A stretch of DNA of 64,000 nucleotides, taken from Christiangramia crocea. Lineage in GTDB: Bacteria; Bacteroidota; Bacteroidia; Flavobacteriales; Flavobacteriaceae. The DNA is taken from the NCBI RefSeq assembly GCF_022410465.1, contig NZ_JAJSON010000013.1, positions 37,390 to 101,389 on the forward strand, read 5' to 3'. Positions within the stretch are counted from its first letter, which is position 1, and the number at the start of each line of letters is the position of its first letter. Positions 36,476 through 46,546 of this stretch are shown here, one piece after another. Position numbers and translations under genes: made by a program. The notes under the pieces were generated by a model. That model did no database searches and was not told where the DNA came from. It was given only the letters and a program-made list of their open reading frames with translations.

Positions 36476-37819
36476 TCAGTTATTTGTAATTGGTACTTGT
36501 TGATTATTTATTGAAAGTTCCTCACTTAATTCCTCCAGAGATTTGCCTTTTGTTTCGGGCATCATGAAGATCACGAAGAAGAGCTGTAAAAACATCATGA
36601 ATGCAAAAAAGGCAAAGACATATCCGGGCCCTATGCTTGAAAAGAGAAATGGAATCATAGAGGGTATTATCGCAGCCAGCACCCAGTGAGTGGAAGAACC
36701 AAAGGCCTGTCCCGACGCGCGCAATCTGTTTGGAAATATTTCAGAAATAAACACCCAGATCACCGCTCCCTGCCCTATTGCATGAGCTGCAATAAAAAGG
36801 AAAAGGAATATAGGCACCCAGAGTCCTCCCCAGTTAAGGAAGAACGCGGCCGCTACCAGTGACAACGAGATGATATAACCTATAGAGCCAATAAGCATTA
36901 ATTGCTTTCGTCCTAAACGGTCTATAAGAAATACTCCTAAAAGTGTAAATAAGAGATTTACCACTCCTATTCCTATACTGCTTAACAGGGCTGTACTCTC
37001 GCCCAGACCGGCCGATTCAAAAATCCGTGGAGCATAATAAAGGAAAGCATTGATCCCGGATAGCTGATTGAAAAATGCTACCAGAAATGCAAGAATAAGT
37101 GGAAAACGGTATTTTTTCATGAAGATATTTTCCCCGGTCTTTTCGGTCTCAGACTGATGCTTTATTTCGGCAAGTTTTTCCCCGACATTTATATCAGGGT
37201 TTATAATTTGAAGGACTTTTTTAGCCTCTTGCTCCCTCCCCCTGGACATAAGCCATCTGGGGCTTCGCGGTATGAACAGAACAAAGAAAATATATATTAA
37301 GGCCGGAACAGATTCTATGCCCACCATCCATCTCCATGGCTGAGTTCCGGTATTCCTTAGAAGATAATTGGACAGAAATGCAACCAGGATTCCCAGCACT
37401 ATATTGAACTGATAAAGCGATACCAGTTTTCCTCTTTTATCTGCCGGCGCGATCTCTGAAACATAAGCTGGAGCTGCTATGGTCGAGGCGCCAACTCCAA
37501 GTCCACCCAGGAACCTGAAAAAAGCAAATGATACAGGATCATTAACAAGTGCCGATCCTAATGCCGAAATAAAATACAGAACTCCTATTATTATAAGGGT
37601 ATTCTTCCTTCCTATTTTATTGGTTGGAATACCACCGAATATTGCACCTATCACGGTACCCCAAAGTGCCATTGCCATAACCACAGAGCCATGGAAAGCA
37701 TCTGAGGTTCCCCAGAGTTCCTGAAGTTGTTTGTCGGCTCCAGAAATAACTACAGTATCAAATCCAAAAAGGAATCCAGCTAAAGCAGCACTAATTGACC
37801 AGGCGAGAATTTTATTCAT
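36476..37819 (-). CDS. MFS sugar porter, probable fructose importer
   Basis: 447 residues with 12 membrane segments. Sugar porter family motifs are present: GFDTVVISGA in helix 1, GRKNTL and the loop-2 region, PADKRGKLVSLYQFNIV, then PRSPRWLMSRGR between helices 6 and 7, and PETKGKSLEEL at the end. It is the first gene of the four-gene fructan operon and most likely carries fructose across the inner membrane. The promoter must lie in the 244 bases between it and the hybrid sensor gene upstream. Confidence 0.92.
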   Translation of the reverse strand: MNKILAWSISAALAGFLFGFDTVVISGADKQLQELWGTSDAFHGSVVMAMALWGTVIGAIFGGIPTNKIGRKNTLIIIGVLYFISALGSALVNDPVSFAFFRFLGGLGVGASTIAAPAYVSEIAPADKRGKLVSLYQFNIVLGILVAFLSNYLLRNTGTQPWRWMVGIESVPALIYIFFVLFIPRSPRWLMSRGREQEAKKVLQIINPDINVGEKLAEIKHQSETEKTGENIFMKKYRFPLILAFLVAFFNQLSGINAFLYYAPRIFESAGLGESTALLSSIGIGVVNLLFTLLGVFLIDRLGRKQLMLIGSIGYIISLSLVAAAFFLNWGGLWVPIFLFLFIAAHAIGQGAVIWVFISEIFPNRLRASGQAFGSSTHWVLAAIIPSMIPFLFSSIGPGYVFAFFAFMMFLQLFFVIFMMPETKGKSLEELSEELSINNQQVPITNN

Positions 37820-38063
37820 CTTTTAATTTATTGATATAGAAACCAAAGTATGTTTAAAATCCCCTGCGGTATTTTAAGAATTCCTCAAATGATTATAATA
37901 ATGTTAAACAATAGTGAATTTTTCTATCCCAGCCTTATTTTATAGGGGTTTACAAGCTTTTAGGAAAAATTTCGCAAACGTTATAGTTGTAAAAATGATA
38001 CTGGTTTTCAACTTATGTAACATATTTGAATAGCCAGTGAAGACAATGGAGAATATCTTAGTC

Positions 38064-40787
38064 TTAAGATTTTAACTGTTTAGGAGAGATTCCGTATTTA
38101 TTCTTAAAAGAAGTTGAAAAATAGCCCGGTGAAGAGTAGCCAACTTCGTAGGCGATCTCAGAAATATTCATATCAGATTGCTGAAGAAGATTCCTTGCCT
38201 TATTAAGGCGCTGGGCACTAATATATTCACTTATAGAGATTCCAAGTAAGGCTTTGACCTTACGATATAGCTGTACCCTGGAAATATTCAATTTTCCTGC
38301 AAGTTCCTCTACTGAAAAATCAGGATCACGAAGGTTTTCATCAATGAACGCATTCAGGTCTTTAAGAAAATTTTGTTCGGCATTCTCAAAATGTTCATCC
38401 TTAACCTCATCGATCCTATTAGTGTAGTAATAACGAAGCTTTTCTCGGTTATACAGAGCTGATTTAAGGGATTCTCTTAAGATCTCATAGTTGAAAGGTT
38501 TTGTTATATAGGTATCGGCTCCCGCTTTCAAAGCCTTCAGTCTTGATTCCTTATCATCCAAGGCTGTAAGTATAATGGTGGGAATATGTGAGGTTCGCAG
38601 ATCGCTCTTGAGTTCCCCGCATATCTCGAACCCATTTTTAGTAGGCAGGTTCAAATCACATATAATCACATCGGGAATTATTTCAAGAGCCTTTTCTATT
38701 CCATCGGTACCATCAGAAAGATATACATGATAATCTGTACTTAATTTCTTTTTAAGAACATAAGAAAGATCGGTATTATCTTCTATGATAAGCACGGTTT
38801 CGGCATTTTTATCCAGTGCCACATTACCCGGCTCCTCTGCCGGGATTGTTTCAGGCAGCTTATATGAGGTAGACGACTGGAAGTCAGTTTCAATCTCGGA
38901 AACATCCACATCTTTAAAATGTGCTTTCCCTTTAGGGATCGATATTTTAAATTCTGCACCCTGATGAGATGAAACCGAGATACTTCCTTCATGCAATTCT
39001 ACAAACTGTTTGCTTATAAAAAGCCCCAGCCCTGAACTTGGCTTCAAATTATTGCTTCCCTGCATATAGGGGTCAAAAATTCGCTTGAACTCTTCTTTTG
39101 GAATGCCAATACCTGAGTCTTTGAAAATTATACTCACTTCATTTTCACTTTCATTCACAGCTACCAGAATATTCCCATTTTTAGGAGTAAACTTAAAGGC
39201 ATTTGACAGGATATTAAAGAAAACCTTATCCATCATATCGCGATCTATATAAACTTCCATATCCTCATTCCCGGGGCAGAAGTTCAGTTTAACAGATCTT
39301 TTGACAGCTTCAGACCTAAAATCATCAACTATATTTTTCAGGAACGGAACTATCCTGGTTTTGACAGGTTTTATATTATAGGTCCCATTTTCTAGTTTCC
39401 TGAAATCAAGTAATTCATTGATCAACCTGAGCAGTCTCCTGGAGTTATTTATAATAAGATTGGTTTCATGAGAAATCCCCTTCAGTTCTTTATTAGGCCT
39501 GTCGGCAATAGATTCAATAGAACTGGTGATAAGCGTAAGAGGTGTTTTGAATTCATGGGAAAGTGCCGTGAAGAAATTGATCTTGCTTTCATTGGACACT
39601 TTCAGTTTTTCGGCAAAATTCTCGATCTGATTGCGCTGAACTATAATCTTCTTATTATTTATCTCAAGCTCCCTTTTGCTTTTTTTGATCCTTACCACCA
39701 GATAAATGCTCCAGCCAGTAAGAAAAAGCAGTAGCAATAACAGTACGATCATTATCCTGATGAGGGCACTTTGGGAATTATAGGTCTCGATCTGTTCATC
39801 TATCACCGCCTGCTGCTGTTCGATATCATTTTGCTGCTGGTTCATCTTATCGAACTGATTCTGCATGATGTCCACATTCACGGAATCTATTACAACTGTT
39901 CTTAAGATATTGTATTTATTAATGTTTTCACCCTGAATAAGATCACTTGCCATTTTAATGGCCTCAGCACCACCGGTTGGATAAAGGAGCGTCGCATCCA
40001 ACAGTCCATCCTTTACCATCTGAATTCCTCCATTCGGGCCGAAAAGGCCGTCAACACCTATAATCTTTATATCATCTTCCAGAGATTTGGACCTGGCTAC
40101 TTCCCATGCCCCCATAGCCATACGATCATTATGGCAGAAAATATAGTCGGGAGTTTTCACGGTATCCAGAAGAGACGAAAGTCTGTCTTTGATAGAAGCC
40201 TTTTCCCAGTCACCTTTTATTGAATAAGTTATTTGCAGCTCTGGTACAGAGTCCAGTGTGTTTTTAAATCCGATACTTCTTTCATGAGCAGGTGAGGAAC
40301 CTTCCTGCCCTGTAATTTCAATTATGGTGGCTTCATTTTCTGAATGGGAAATAATATATTTTGCTGCATTTCTCCCAATTTCAATATTATTGGCCCCAAC
40401 ATAGGCTGTAAAATTTCTACCTTCAATTTTACGATCGATAACGATCACAGGGATACCGGCATTCATCGCTTTTTCGATCACCGGTGTTATAGGGATTGAC
40501 TGAATAGGAGAAACTATAAGAACATCCACTTTCTCCTGGATAAAATCGTCTATCTGTGTGATCTGTTTTGCAATGTGATTCCCGGCATCCTTTATTTCAA
40601 GTTCCAAATCCGGATGCATGGATGCCTCCACTCTCATAGATTTATTCATCTCCTTCCTCCAGTTATCAGTAGTCATAGCCTGGGAGAATCCAATCTTATA
40701 TTTATCTGCTTCCTTCTCCCCGCTACAGGAGACTATTATCAAACAAATAAAAATACGGAGTGAAAGCTTAATTAGAGACCTCATCAT
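38064..40787 (-). CDS. Hybrid two-component sensor/regulator with fructose-type binding domain
   Basis: 907 residues in one chain. After a signal (Cys21 follows IVS) comes a periplasmic sugar-binding domain of the ribose/LacI type (about 30-305), a Gln-rich coiled coil (about 308-340), one membrane helix (342-365), a HisKA dimer with phosphor-acceptor His411 (ALSHEFKTPL), an HATPase (to about 620), a receiver with Asp711 and Lys763, and an AraC-type DNA-binding domain (about 810-907). BT1754 of Bacteroides thetaiotaomicron has this same layout, binds fructose and controls a fructan locus (established). Similar control of the adjacent GH32-susCD operon is therefore inferred. Confidence 0.93.
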   Translation of the reverse strand: MMRSLIKLSLRIFICLIIVSCSGEKEADKYKIGFSQAMTTDNWRKEMNKSMRVEASMHPDLELEIKDAGNHIAKQITQIDDFIQEKVDVLIVSPIQSIPITPVIEKAMNAGIPVIVIDRKIEGRNFTAYVGANNIEIGRNAAKYIISHSENEATIIEITGQEGSSPAHERSIGFKNTLDSVPELQITYSIKGDWEKASIKDRLSSLLDTVKTPDYIFCHNDRMAMGAWEVARSKSLEDDIKIIGVDGLFGPNGGIQMVKDGLLDATLLYPTGGAEAIKMASDLIQGENINKYNILRTVVIDSVNVDIMQNQFDKMNQQQNDIEQQQAVIDEQIETYNSQSALIRIMIVLLLLLLFLTGWSIYLVVRIKKSKRELEINNKKIIVQRNQIENFAEKLKVSNESKINFFTALSHEFKTPLTLITSSIESIADRPNKELKGISHETNLIINNSRRLLRLINELLDFRKLENGTYNIKPVKTRIVPFLKNIVDDFRSEAVKRSVKLNFCPGNEDMEVYIDRDMMDKVFFNILSNAFKFTPKNGNILVAVNESENEVSIIFKDSGIGIPKEEFKRIFDPYMQGSNNLKPSSGLGLFISKQFVELHEGSISVSSHQGAEFKISIPKGKAHFKDVDVSEIETDFQSSTSYKLPETIPAEEPGNVALDKNAETVLIIEDNTDLSYVLKKKLSTDYHVYLSDGTDGIEKALEIIPDVIICDLNLPTKNGFEICGELKSDLRTSHIPTIILTALDDKESRLKALKAGADTYITKPFNYEILRESLKSALYNREKLRYYYTNRIDEVKDEHFENAEQNFLKDLNAFIDENLRDPDFSVEELAGKLNISRVQLYRKVKALLGISISEYISAQRLNKARNLLQQSDMNISEIAYEVGYSSPGYFSTSFKNKYGISPKQLKS

Positions 40788-40895
40788 TTAGTATTAAAAC
40801 TAGCTTCTAAAATAGAATTTAAAGATTATTTAACAAGTATGAAGAATAAATAATTACAGATTAAAGATATGTTTCTTAATCTCTTGATTTATGTA

Positions 40896-41342
40896 TTAAT
40901 CCCAGACAAATTTCCACTGTCCATCGGGCTGTCTTTTCCAGACTGTATGGAAGATGCCTTCCGAAGTATTTAGGTTTCCCAGTGAATCTGTCATCATATA
41001 AACATATTTCCCGTAAGTATACCCAAGGTCTCCTGATGAGGAAACATCTACAAAATCTGGTTTCCAGGTAAGACTGACATTCTCATTCTTTTGCAGGTTC
41101 TTATAGCTTTTCTTCAGAGCTTCCCTACCAAGGATAAGTGTGTCATTTCTCAAAACGGCAACGTCTTCTGCCGCATAGTAGAGAAAAGCTTTGGGAATTC
41201 CTTCATTATGGGCCATTTCAGCAAATGCCGCTTCGGTTTCCATGATCTCATTTTTCCATTTCTCAATATCTGTTTCCTTTTCCTTCGAGTCGCATGAAGT
41301 TAAAAGTATCACTAATATTAAGTAAAGAGGAGTTCTTTTCAT
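40896..41342 (-). CDS. SnoaL/DUF4440-like lipoprotein
   Basis: 148 residues with a lipobox LLTSC (Cys17) and one NTF2-like cone-fold domain: an N-terminal helix (EIMETEAAFAEMAHNEG), AAEDVAVLRNDTLILG and a final WKRQPDGQWKFVWD strand, as in DUF4440 proteins. Ligand or activity unknown. It precedes no obvious operon partner; a distant relative lies at 46547-47056. Confidence 0.8.
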   Translation of the reverse strand: MKRTPLYLILVILLTSCDSKEKETDIEKWKNEIMETEAAFAEMAHNEGIPKAFLYYAAEDVAVLRNDTLILGREALKKSYKNLQKNENVSLTWKPDFVDVSSSGDLGYTYGKYVYMMTDSLGNLNTSEGIFHTVWKRQPDGQWKFVWD

Positions 41343-41385
41343 AAAATACCTGATTAATCACCAAACAAGTTAAGCGAAATTCCGG

Positions 41386-41820
41386 TTAATTTGGCGGCAT
41401 CAGATTCTCCATCATAAGGTAACTGAGAAAAATAATACAAAGCAGAGCCCCGGAAAGTATGATAAGGAGATTGATCCATTTATAGCTCAGACTGAAACTA
41501 GCCGTCTTTTTTTGCTGAAAGATGAGAAGAAAATTAAGCAGAAAGGCAATGAATGGTCCCCCCAGCAAAAAGAATCTTATTGTCCAGTTTACGATTGATG
41601 CATCACCATATTTCTGATCACTGTTTACGATCCATTCATAGACCGAAGTAAAAATCCACATATCTATCTGCAGATAATGTTTAAAGATCACACCGGTAAG
41701 GAAGAGGAAAGGTAAGATCAGTAAAATAACGCCTAAAATCACCGGAAATCTGTGGCCCGGCCTTTTAATTCTTATTTTGAATGGCCAGTGAATCTGATAT
41801 GGCGACGGCGTATTTTTCAT
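41386..41820 (-). CDS. Hypothetical membrane protein
   Basis: 144 residues from the ATG at 41820 (MKNTPSPYQ). The frame is open 16 codons further, to 41868. Three hydrophobic segments (about 29-51, 83-104 and 116-137) separated by a polar loop with conserved aromatic residues. No family recognised. It is 63 bases downstream of the DUF72 gene and could share its transcript. Confidence 0.7.
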   Translation of the reverse strand: MKNTPSPYQIHWPFKIRIKRPGHRFPVILGVILLILPFLFLTGVIFKHYLQIDMWIFTSVYEWIVNSDQKYGDASIVNWTIRFFLLGGPFIAFLLNFLLIFQQKKTASFSLSYKWINLLIILSGALLCIIFLSYLMMENLMPPN

Positions 41821-41883
41821 GATCTGAACTAATAACATAAATTTACGCATTAAAGCACTGAAAATCAATTAAAAAAACAGCCT

Positions 41884-42603
41884 TTAATCAAACATCTCTA
41901 TCAAATCCTTTGCATTTCCAGGTGCGTTGGCCCCAACATCGTTATTGAAATAGACATATACTTCTTCTGCCCCGCAACTGGCAATTTTCCTCTTCCAGGA
42001 TTTCAGTTCATTTAAAGAATAATTATAATCATACCATTTCCTTCCCTTGCCATGCATGCGCAGATAGGCTACTTTACCTGTAACGATCATCTCTTCGGGA
42101 AATTTTGGTGTCGATATGGAACAGAAACTTATTTTATACTGATTCAGTATATCATATACTTCATTAGTGAACCAGCTTTCATGTCTAAATTCTATAACAT
42201 TCTTATTACTTCCTTTAAGAAGTTTACATAAACTCCTTAGCTTTTCATCATCCCGGTGCAGGCTGGGTGGCAACTGCCAGAGAATACAGCCAAGTTTTGT
42301 CTTCATCACCTCAGCCGCATCTTCAAATTTCCGGATACCGTCTTCAGGCTCATTAAGCTTTTTCATATGGGTAACATACCGGCTTCCCTTAAGGGTAAAG
42401 TTGAAATCTTTCCTGTAAGCCGATCTTTTCCATTTCTCTAAAGTGGAGTCTTTTGGAAGTCTGTAAAAAGTCGCATTTACTTCTACTGTATTGAAAACGC
42501 TCATGTAATGTTCCAGCCAGTTCTTCTTTGCAAGATCTTCAGGATAAAATTTTCCCTTCCAGTCTTTGTAATTCCAGCCGGAACAACCTATAAACAGCTT
42601 CAT
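41884..42603 (-). CDS. DUF72 family TIM-barrel protein
   Basis: 239 residues beginning MKLFIGCSGWNYKDWKGKFYP, the DUF72 signature, with WLEHYMSVFNTVEVNATFYRLP and AYLRMHGKGRKWYDYNYS near the end, then VYVYFNNDVGANAPGNA. The barrel contains several conserved acidic and aromatic residues, and the family is thought to be metal-binding, possibly nuclease-like. Its start codon overlaps the stop codon of the Fpg/Nei gene (TAATG), so the two are translationally coupled and may both act on damaged DNA (inference). Confidence 0.88.
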   Translation of the reverse strand: MKLFIGCSGWNYKDWKGKFYPEDLAKKNWLEHYMSVFNTVEVNATFYRLPKDSTLEKWKRSAYRKDFNFTLKGSRYVTHMKKLNEPEDGIRKFEDAAEVMKTKLGCILWQLPPSLHRDDEKLRSLCKLLKGSNKNVIEFRHESWFTNEVYDILNQYKISFCSISTPKFPEEMIVTGKVAYLRMHGKGRKWYDYNYSLNELKSWKRKIASCGAEEVYVYFNNDVGANAPGNAKDLIEMFD

Positions 42604-43385
42604 TATTTCTCTTTTTGACAGGATGGACAGTAATAGGTGCTCCTGCCTGAAATTTTGATCAGTTCGACCTTTCCACCACAGTTAGGGCATGCCGCACCTT
42701 CTTCCCTATGCCGGGTGAGATAATCTGAAGGGAGTCCGGAATCCTTTTCTTTGCTTTGAATGACGGTTTCCATCACTTCTCCCATCTGTTCATAAATCTT
42801 ATCAAGTTGCTTTTCTAATAACTCATTCACAGAGGTCTTAGGGTGGATACGGGTCTGAAAAAGGATCTCATCGGCATACATATTACCAATTCCGGCAATA
42901 AGGCTCTGATTGGTAAGTGCTCCCTTAATGCTTCCTCTTTTATTATTCAGAATTTCCCTGAATTCATTTTTATCGATATCCAGGGCATCTTTCCCCAGAG
43001 AATGTTCTTCTAGAAAATCCTGCATACTATCAGCCAGGTAGATCTTACCCAGCTTGCGCGGACAGATAAAGAACAACTTTGAAGAATCCTTAAAAGCTAT
43101 ATAGAATCTGGTATATTCTGGCGGATCCTCTTCATGAGAAAAATCGAATTTTCCGGTCATCCCAAAATGAAAGATCAGGAATCCTCCATCTGACGTTTCA
43201 AGAAAAAGATATTTTCCGTGACGTATGGCTTTAATAAACTCAGTTCCCATGAGTTTATTTTCAAAATCCTTTTGAGGAGCCTGAAGAATTTTCGCTTCCG
43301 GGCATCTCACCAGTCTGATCTTTTTATGCAGTGCCGTTGCATCAACATATTTCTTGTAATATGCAACTTCTGGTAATTCTGGCAT
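42603..43385 (-). CDS. Fpg/Nei-family DNA glycosylase
   Basis: 260 residues. The start MPELPEV gives the catalytic Pro-Glu after Met removal. A lysine-bearing beta-loop (HGKYLFLE), an H2TH domain (SLIAGIGNMYADEILF) and a four-Cys zinc finger (CPNCGG and YYCPSCQ) complete the enzyme. The family removes oxidised bases and nicks the strand. The second residues differ from standard MutM enough that I leave Fpg versus Nei open. It overlaps the DUF72 gene by one base. Confidence 0.9.
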   Translation of the reverse strand: MPELPEVAYYKKYVDATALHKKIRLVRCPEAKILQAPQKDFENKLMGTEFIKAIRHGKYLFLETSDGGFLIFHFGMTGKFDFSHEEDPPEYTRFYIAFKDSSKLFFICPRKLGKIYLADSMQDFLEEHSLGKDALDIDKNEFREILNNKRGSIKGALTNQSLIAGIGNMYADEILFQTRIHPKTSVNELLEKQLDKIYEQMGEVMETVIQSKEKDSGLPSDYLTRHREEGAACPNCGGKVELIKISGRSTYYCPSCQKEK

Positions 43386-43479
43386 TTCTTTAAATTTTGC
43401 TGTTTCTCTAAAATACTGAGAACCATGGAAAAATTCTTTTAAGACTATGCTAAATTAAAATTATCTGTTCCTAATATGA

Positions 43480-45234
43480 TCACATTTGCCAGAAGACAGG
43501 GACCAGTAATAGTATTATGATGAGAAGTATGATTGTTAAAGGGACTCCTGCTTTTATAAAATCCATAAATTTATATTTCCCAGGGCCGTAAACCAGGATA
43601 CATGAAGGTTCAAAAGGAGTTATCAGGGAGACGGAAGCACCAAGCATGATGGCAATGGCAAAGGTACGTGGATCGGCCTGGAGTATGTCGGCGGCATCCA
43701 TGGCAACCGGCAGGATAACCAGTGCGGCTGCCGCATTAGACATAGGCTGGGTAAGCAGGATCACGAGGATCACAAACCCGGCCAGCACCCAGATAGCACC
43801 CATGCCACCAAGGAGGCCAACCATATTGTTCGCCAGGAATTCGGAAGCACCAGAATTGTGCATGGCGGTACCAAAAGCACTCATCCCACCAATGAGGATA
43901 AGCAGTTTCCAGTTCATTATTTCATAAGCCCTCTCCACATGCAGGGCGCCAACCATCACCGTCACCAGGGCGGCCGTGAGGAATGCGACCGAAAGTGGCA
44001 CCAGTTCCAATGACCCAGCGATTATTGCCAAAAGGAATATCACAGCAGAAAAGATACCTTTTCTTTCCTTGAACATATTCACTCTAAAGTCTCCCATTAC
44101 CGAAAATTCAGTGGAATTTCGAATAGCGTCTATCGTCTCCTCGGTTCCCTGTACCAGCAGGACATCCCCGATCTTAAGCCTAACATTGCCAATCTTTTTC
44201 GAAACCATTCCCTCAAAGCGATGTATGGCAAGGACAACGAGTCCATAATTCTGCCGGAACCTGGCCTCCTTCAGTGTACGATCCACGAGCCTTGAACCGG
44301 GAGTGACAAGTACCTCCACCAGCCTTACCTTATCACTTTGTATCTCTTTTTGTCCAATGGTATCTGCCCGTACATGCAGACCTGCATGCTCTTTGACCTT
44401 TATGAGATCATCTACTTTACATTCTACCAGCAGAATATCCTCAACCTCAATTATGGTAGAAGGGGTTGGAATAATTTCATCCTTTCTTCGGATCACCTTT
44501 ATGATCTTCACTTCCCAGTGAGCAAGTTCTGAATGGAAGGCGTGTTCTCCAATAAGGCTTGAGCCCGGGGGAATGACTATCTCGGTGAGGTATTGTTTGA
44601 TCTTATAATCCTCAGTAAAGCTACCCTCCTTTCTATCTGGAAGTAATCTGCGCCAGAACACCAGCATAAACACTATACCCACAACACATAGAATAAGTCC
44701 TATCCATATAATCTCAAAAAAATGTAAAGGCTCGAGTCCCACACTCGCAATGTAACCACTAACGGCAACATTGGTGGAAGTTCCAATTAAAGTGCAGGTC
44801 CCACCGAGTATGGATGAATAGGCCACGGGAATAAGTACTTTTGAAGGGCTTATGTTCAACTTTCTGCACATTCCCACCACAGGTCCGGTGACCAGGGCTG
44901 TTACAGTGGTATTGTTCATAAATGCCGAAAATGAACCCGTAATAAGCATGGTATAGGCAATAAATAAAGATTTGCTATTTATTCCTTTTATCAGCTTGGA
45001 ACCAAGTTTATCCAGAAGCCCGGTTTCAGAAAGCGCTCCGGAAATAACAAAGATGGAAGCAAGAATGATCATAAAATCACTGCTGAATCCGGCAAAGGCC
45101 TCAGAGGGAGTGAGAATACCACTAAGACTTAGAACCACCAGCAAACCTATAGTAACAACATCTACAGAGAATGTTTCGGTGGCAAATAGAATTATGGCTA
45201 TTACAAGCAAACATAAGACGAGCGCTATTTCCAT
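43480..45234 (-). CDS. SLC13/DASS-type transporter with TrkA-C domains
   Basis: 584 residues. Two membrane halves of the CitM/SLC13 (divalent anion:sodium symporter) type flank a cytoplasmic part with two TrkA-C (RCK_C) ligand-binding domains (about 205-375, ending VLLVQGTEE). The first membrane half has MNNTTVTALVTGPVVG and SILGGTCTLIGTSTN, the second half AMHNSGASEFLANN and the mirrored TQPMSNAAAALVILP. Likely carries sulfate or a carboxylate with sodium; the ligand is unknown. A long gap to neighbours suggests a single-gene unit. Confidence 0.9.
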   Translation of the reverse strand: MEIALVLCLLVIAIILFATETFSVDVVTIGLLVVLSLSGILTPSEAFAGFSSDFMIILASIFVISGALSETGLLDKLGSKLIKGINSKSLFIAYTMLITGSFSAFMNNTTVTALVTGPVVGMCRKLNISPSKVLIPVAYSSILGGTCTLIGTSTNVAVSGYIASVGLEPLHFFEIIWIGLILCVVGIVFMLVFWRRLLPDRKEGSFTEDYKIKQYLTEIVIPPGSSLIGEHAFHSELAHWEVKIIKVIRRKDEIIPTPSTIIEVEDILLVECKVDDLIKVKEHAGLHVRADTIGQKEIQSDKVRLVEVLVTPGSRLVDRTLKEARFRQNYGLVVLAIHRFEGMVSKKIGNVRLKIGDVLLVQGTEETIDAIRNSTEFSVMGDFRVNMFKERKGIFSAVIFLLAIIAGSLELVPLSVAFLTAALVTVMVGALHVERAYEIMNWKLLILIGGMSAFGTAMHNSGASEFLANNMVGLLGGMGAIWVLAGFVILVILLTQPMSNAAAALVILPVAMDAADILQADPRTFAIAIMLGASVSLITPFEPSCILVYGPGKYKFMDFIKAGVPLTIILLIIILLLVPVFWQM

Positions 45235-45413
45235 AATTCATTTTATTAGATGTAGATTAAATATAACTAAAATACTCAGCCCCAAAACTGTGGGAGTGGA
45301 ATTTCGAATTTATATTTTCTCCTCTCAAACCAGCAAATAAAGTTTTAAATCTGGCATGGGACGCAACCATTTATATTTCTCTGTATCTAAAGTATAACCA
45401 TTATGCTTAAAAT

Positions 45414-45857
45414 ATGAAGTCCAGAACATTGCTTATCCTGTTTTCCATCTTATTAAGCTTTTCCTGTTCAAGGGAGAACGAAGGGCTTTTAACAGAAGAT
45501 TTCTCAGTAAATCAATATCCTCAAACCTGGAAACTGTTCAGGATGACAGGGAATATGGAAAATCATGAAACAAACGGGGAAGATATGGTCTGGCAGGAAG
45601 AATATATATTCAGGTCCAACGGTACCGTTACGAAGCTGAGGGAGCAGGACGGAGAAACATCCGATATTACCGGTAACTATAGCTTATTTAATGAGAATGA
45701 GAGGCAAGGGATTTTAATTGAATATATTGAAGACAGTTCACTTATTGGCAGTTGCACGGGCCCCGAAGAGACTCTCTATTTTGATGAAGAAGACAGGGTG
45801 TTATATAGCAACTGGTGGGCTTGCGACGGCCCTGGGCTATTCTATAAAAGAAAATAA
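45414..45857 (+). CDS. Lipocalin-like lipoprotein
   Basis: 147 residues with a lipobox SFSC (Cys18). The mature part is a small beta-rich domain with a WKLFRMTG start and a YIFRSNGTVTKLREQDG hairpin, as in the lipocalin-like (DUF4488/5004-type) lipoproteins of Bacteroidota. Two Cys (GSCTGP and WWACDGP) probably form a disulphide. Function unknown. It reads towards the following minus-strand gene and has a hairpin after its stop. Confidence 0.8.
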   Translation: MKSRTLLILFSILLSFSCSRENEGLLTEDFSVNQYPQTWKLFRMTGNMENHETNGEDMVWQEEYIFRSNGTVTKLREQDGETSDITGNYSLFNENERQGILIEYIEDSSLIGSCTGPEETLYFDEEDRVLYSNWWACDGPGLFYKRK

Positions 45858-45864
45858 AAGTTCT

Positions 45865-45936
45865 AATGGCCAATTCACTTTTCTGACAGGTGATGACAGG
45901 TCGCGAAGTAGGGTCGCGACTTTGTCGGCCATTTTT
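45865..45936 (+). terminator. Possible nested-stem terminator
   Basis: Outer stem AATGGCC/GGCCATT (45865-45871 and 45927-45933) and inner stem GTCGCGA/TCGCGAC (45900-45906 and 45914-45920), followed by a T run. Located 8 bases after the lipocalin-like gene, between convergent genes. Confidence 0.5.
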
Positions 45937-45964
45937 AAGTCCTTCTTAAGTTAAGGTCCTCTGT

Positions 45965-46276
45965 TTAGTAGGCTGTTAATCTGGCCAAAAAGAAGCCCAG
46001 CAATACAACCAGTACATAAACCAGTAAACTAAGTGCTAATAAAACCGGTCGCTGCCATCCCGCCAGTCTGCCCGATCTTTGTACTATAAAACCGAGGCGT
46101 CCGGCCAGGGCTCCAATAATGGTGATTATTACGAGTATAGGGGTCATTCTCAACCCGGGATCTGCCTGAATATAGGAACAGGCGATCAAAGCCAGGGGAG
46201 CGATCAAAGCACCCATCACTGTCCATGACAAGGGTCTTCTTTCTAACATTCCGGATGTTTTTATAGTTCTGCTCAC
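45965..46276 (-). CDS. Hypothetical three-helix membrane protein
   Basis: 103 residues with a basic N-terminus (MSRTIKTSGMLERRPLSW) and three hydrophobic segments (about 20-35, 43-64 and 77-99). It ends LARLTAY. No family recognised; small inner-membrane protein. Convergent with the lipocalin-like gene. Confidence 0.65.
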   Translation of the reverse strand: MSRTIKTSGMLERRPLSWTVMGALIAPLALIACSYIQADPGLRMTPILVIITIIGALAGRLGFIVQRSGRLAGWQRPVLLALSLLVYVLVVLLGFFLARLTAY

Positions 46277-46546
46277 AGCACAATTCTTTCTTTTAAATCA
46301 TAAATAATCATGCCAGATTTTACGAAATTTTCAGCTATTTTTTTTACATAAGAATATGATTATAAATCACTAAGAAGGAAGATTCCTGTTTTCAGATAAA
46401 ATTGAAATACCGGTGATACCAACCTTATGATTTATAAATGAAGTCTATTATTTTTTGACGGGAACTGCTAAATCCCTTATCAGGTTCTTTTGGATATTAA
46501 AACCCGGATTTTATGACTTTGGTATACGCTGGTATGCCTTAAATAA

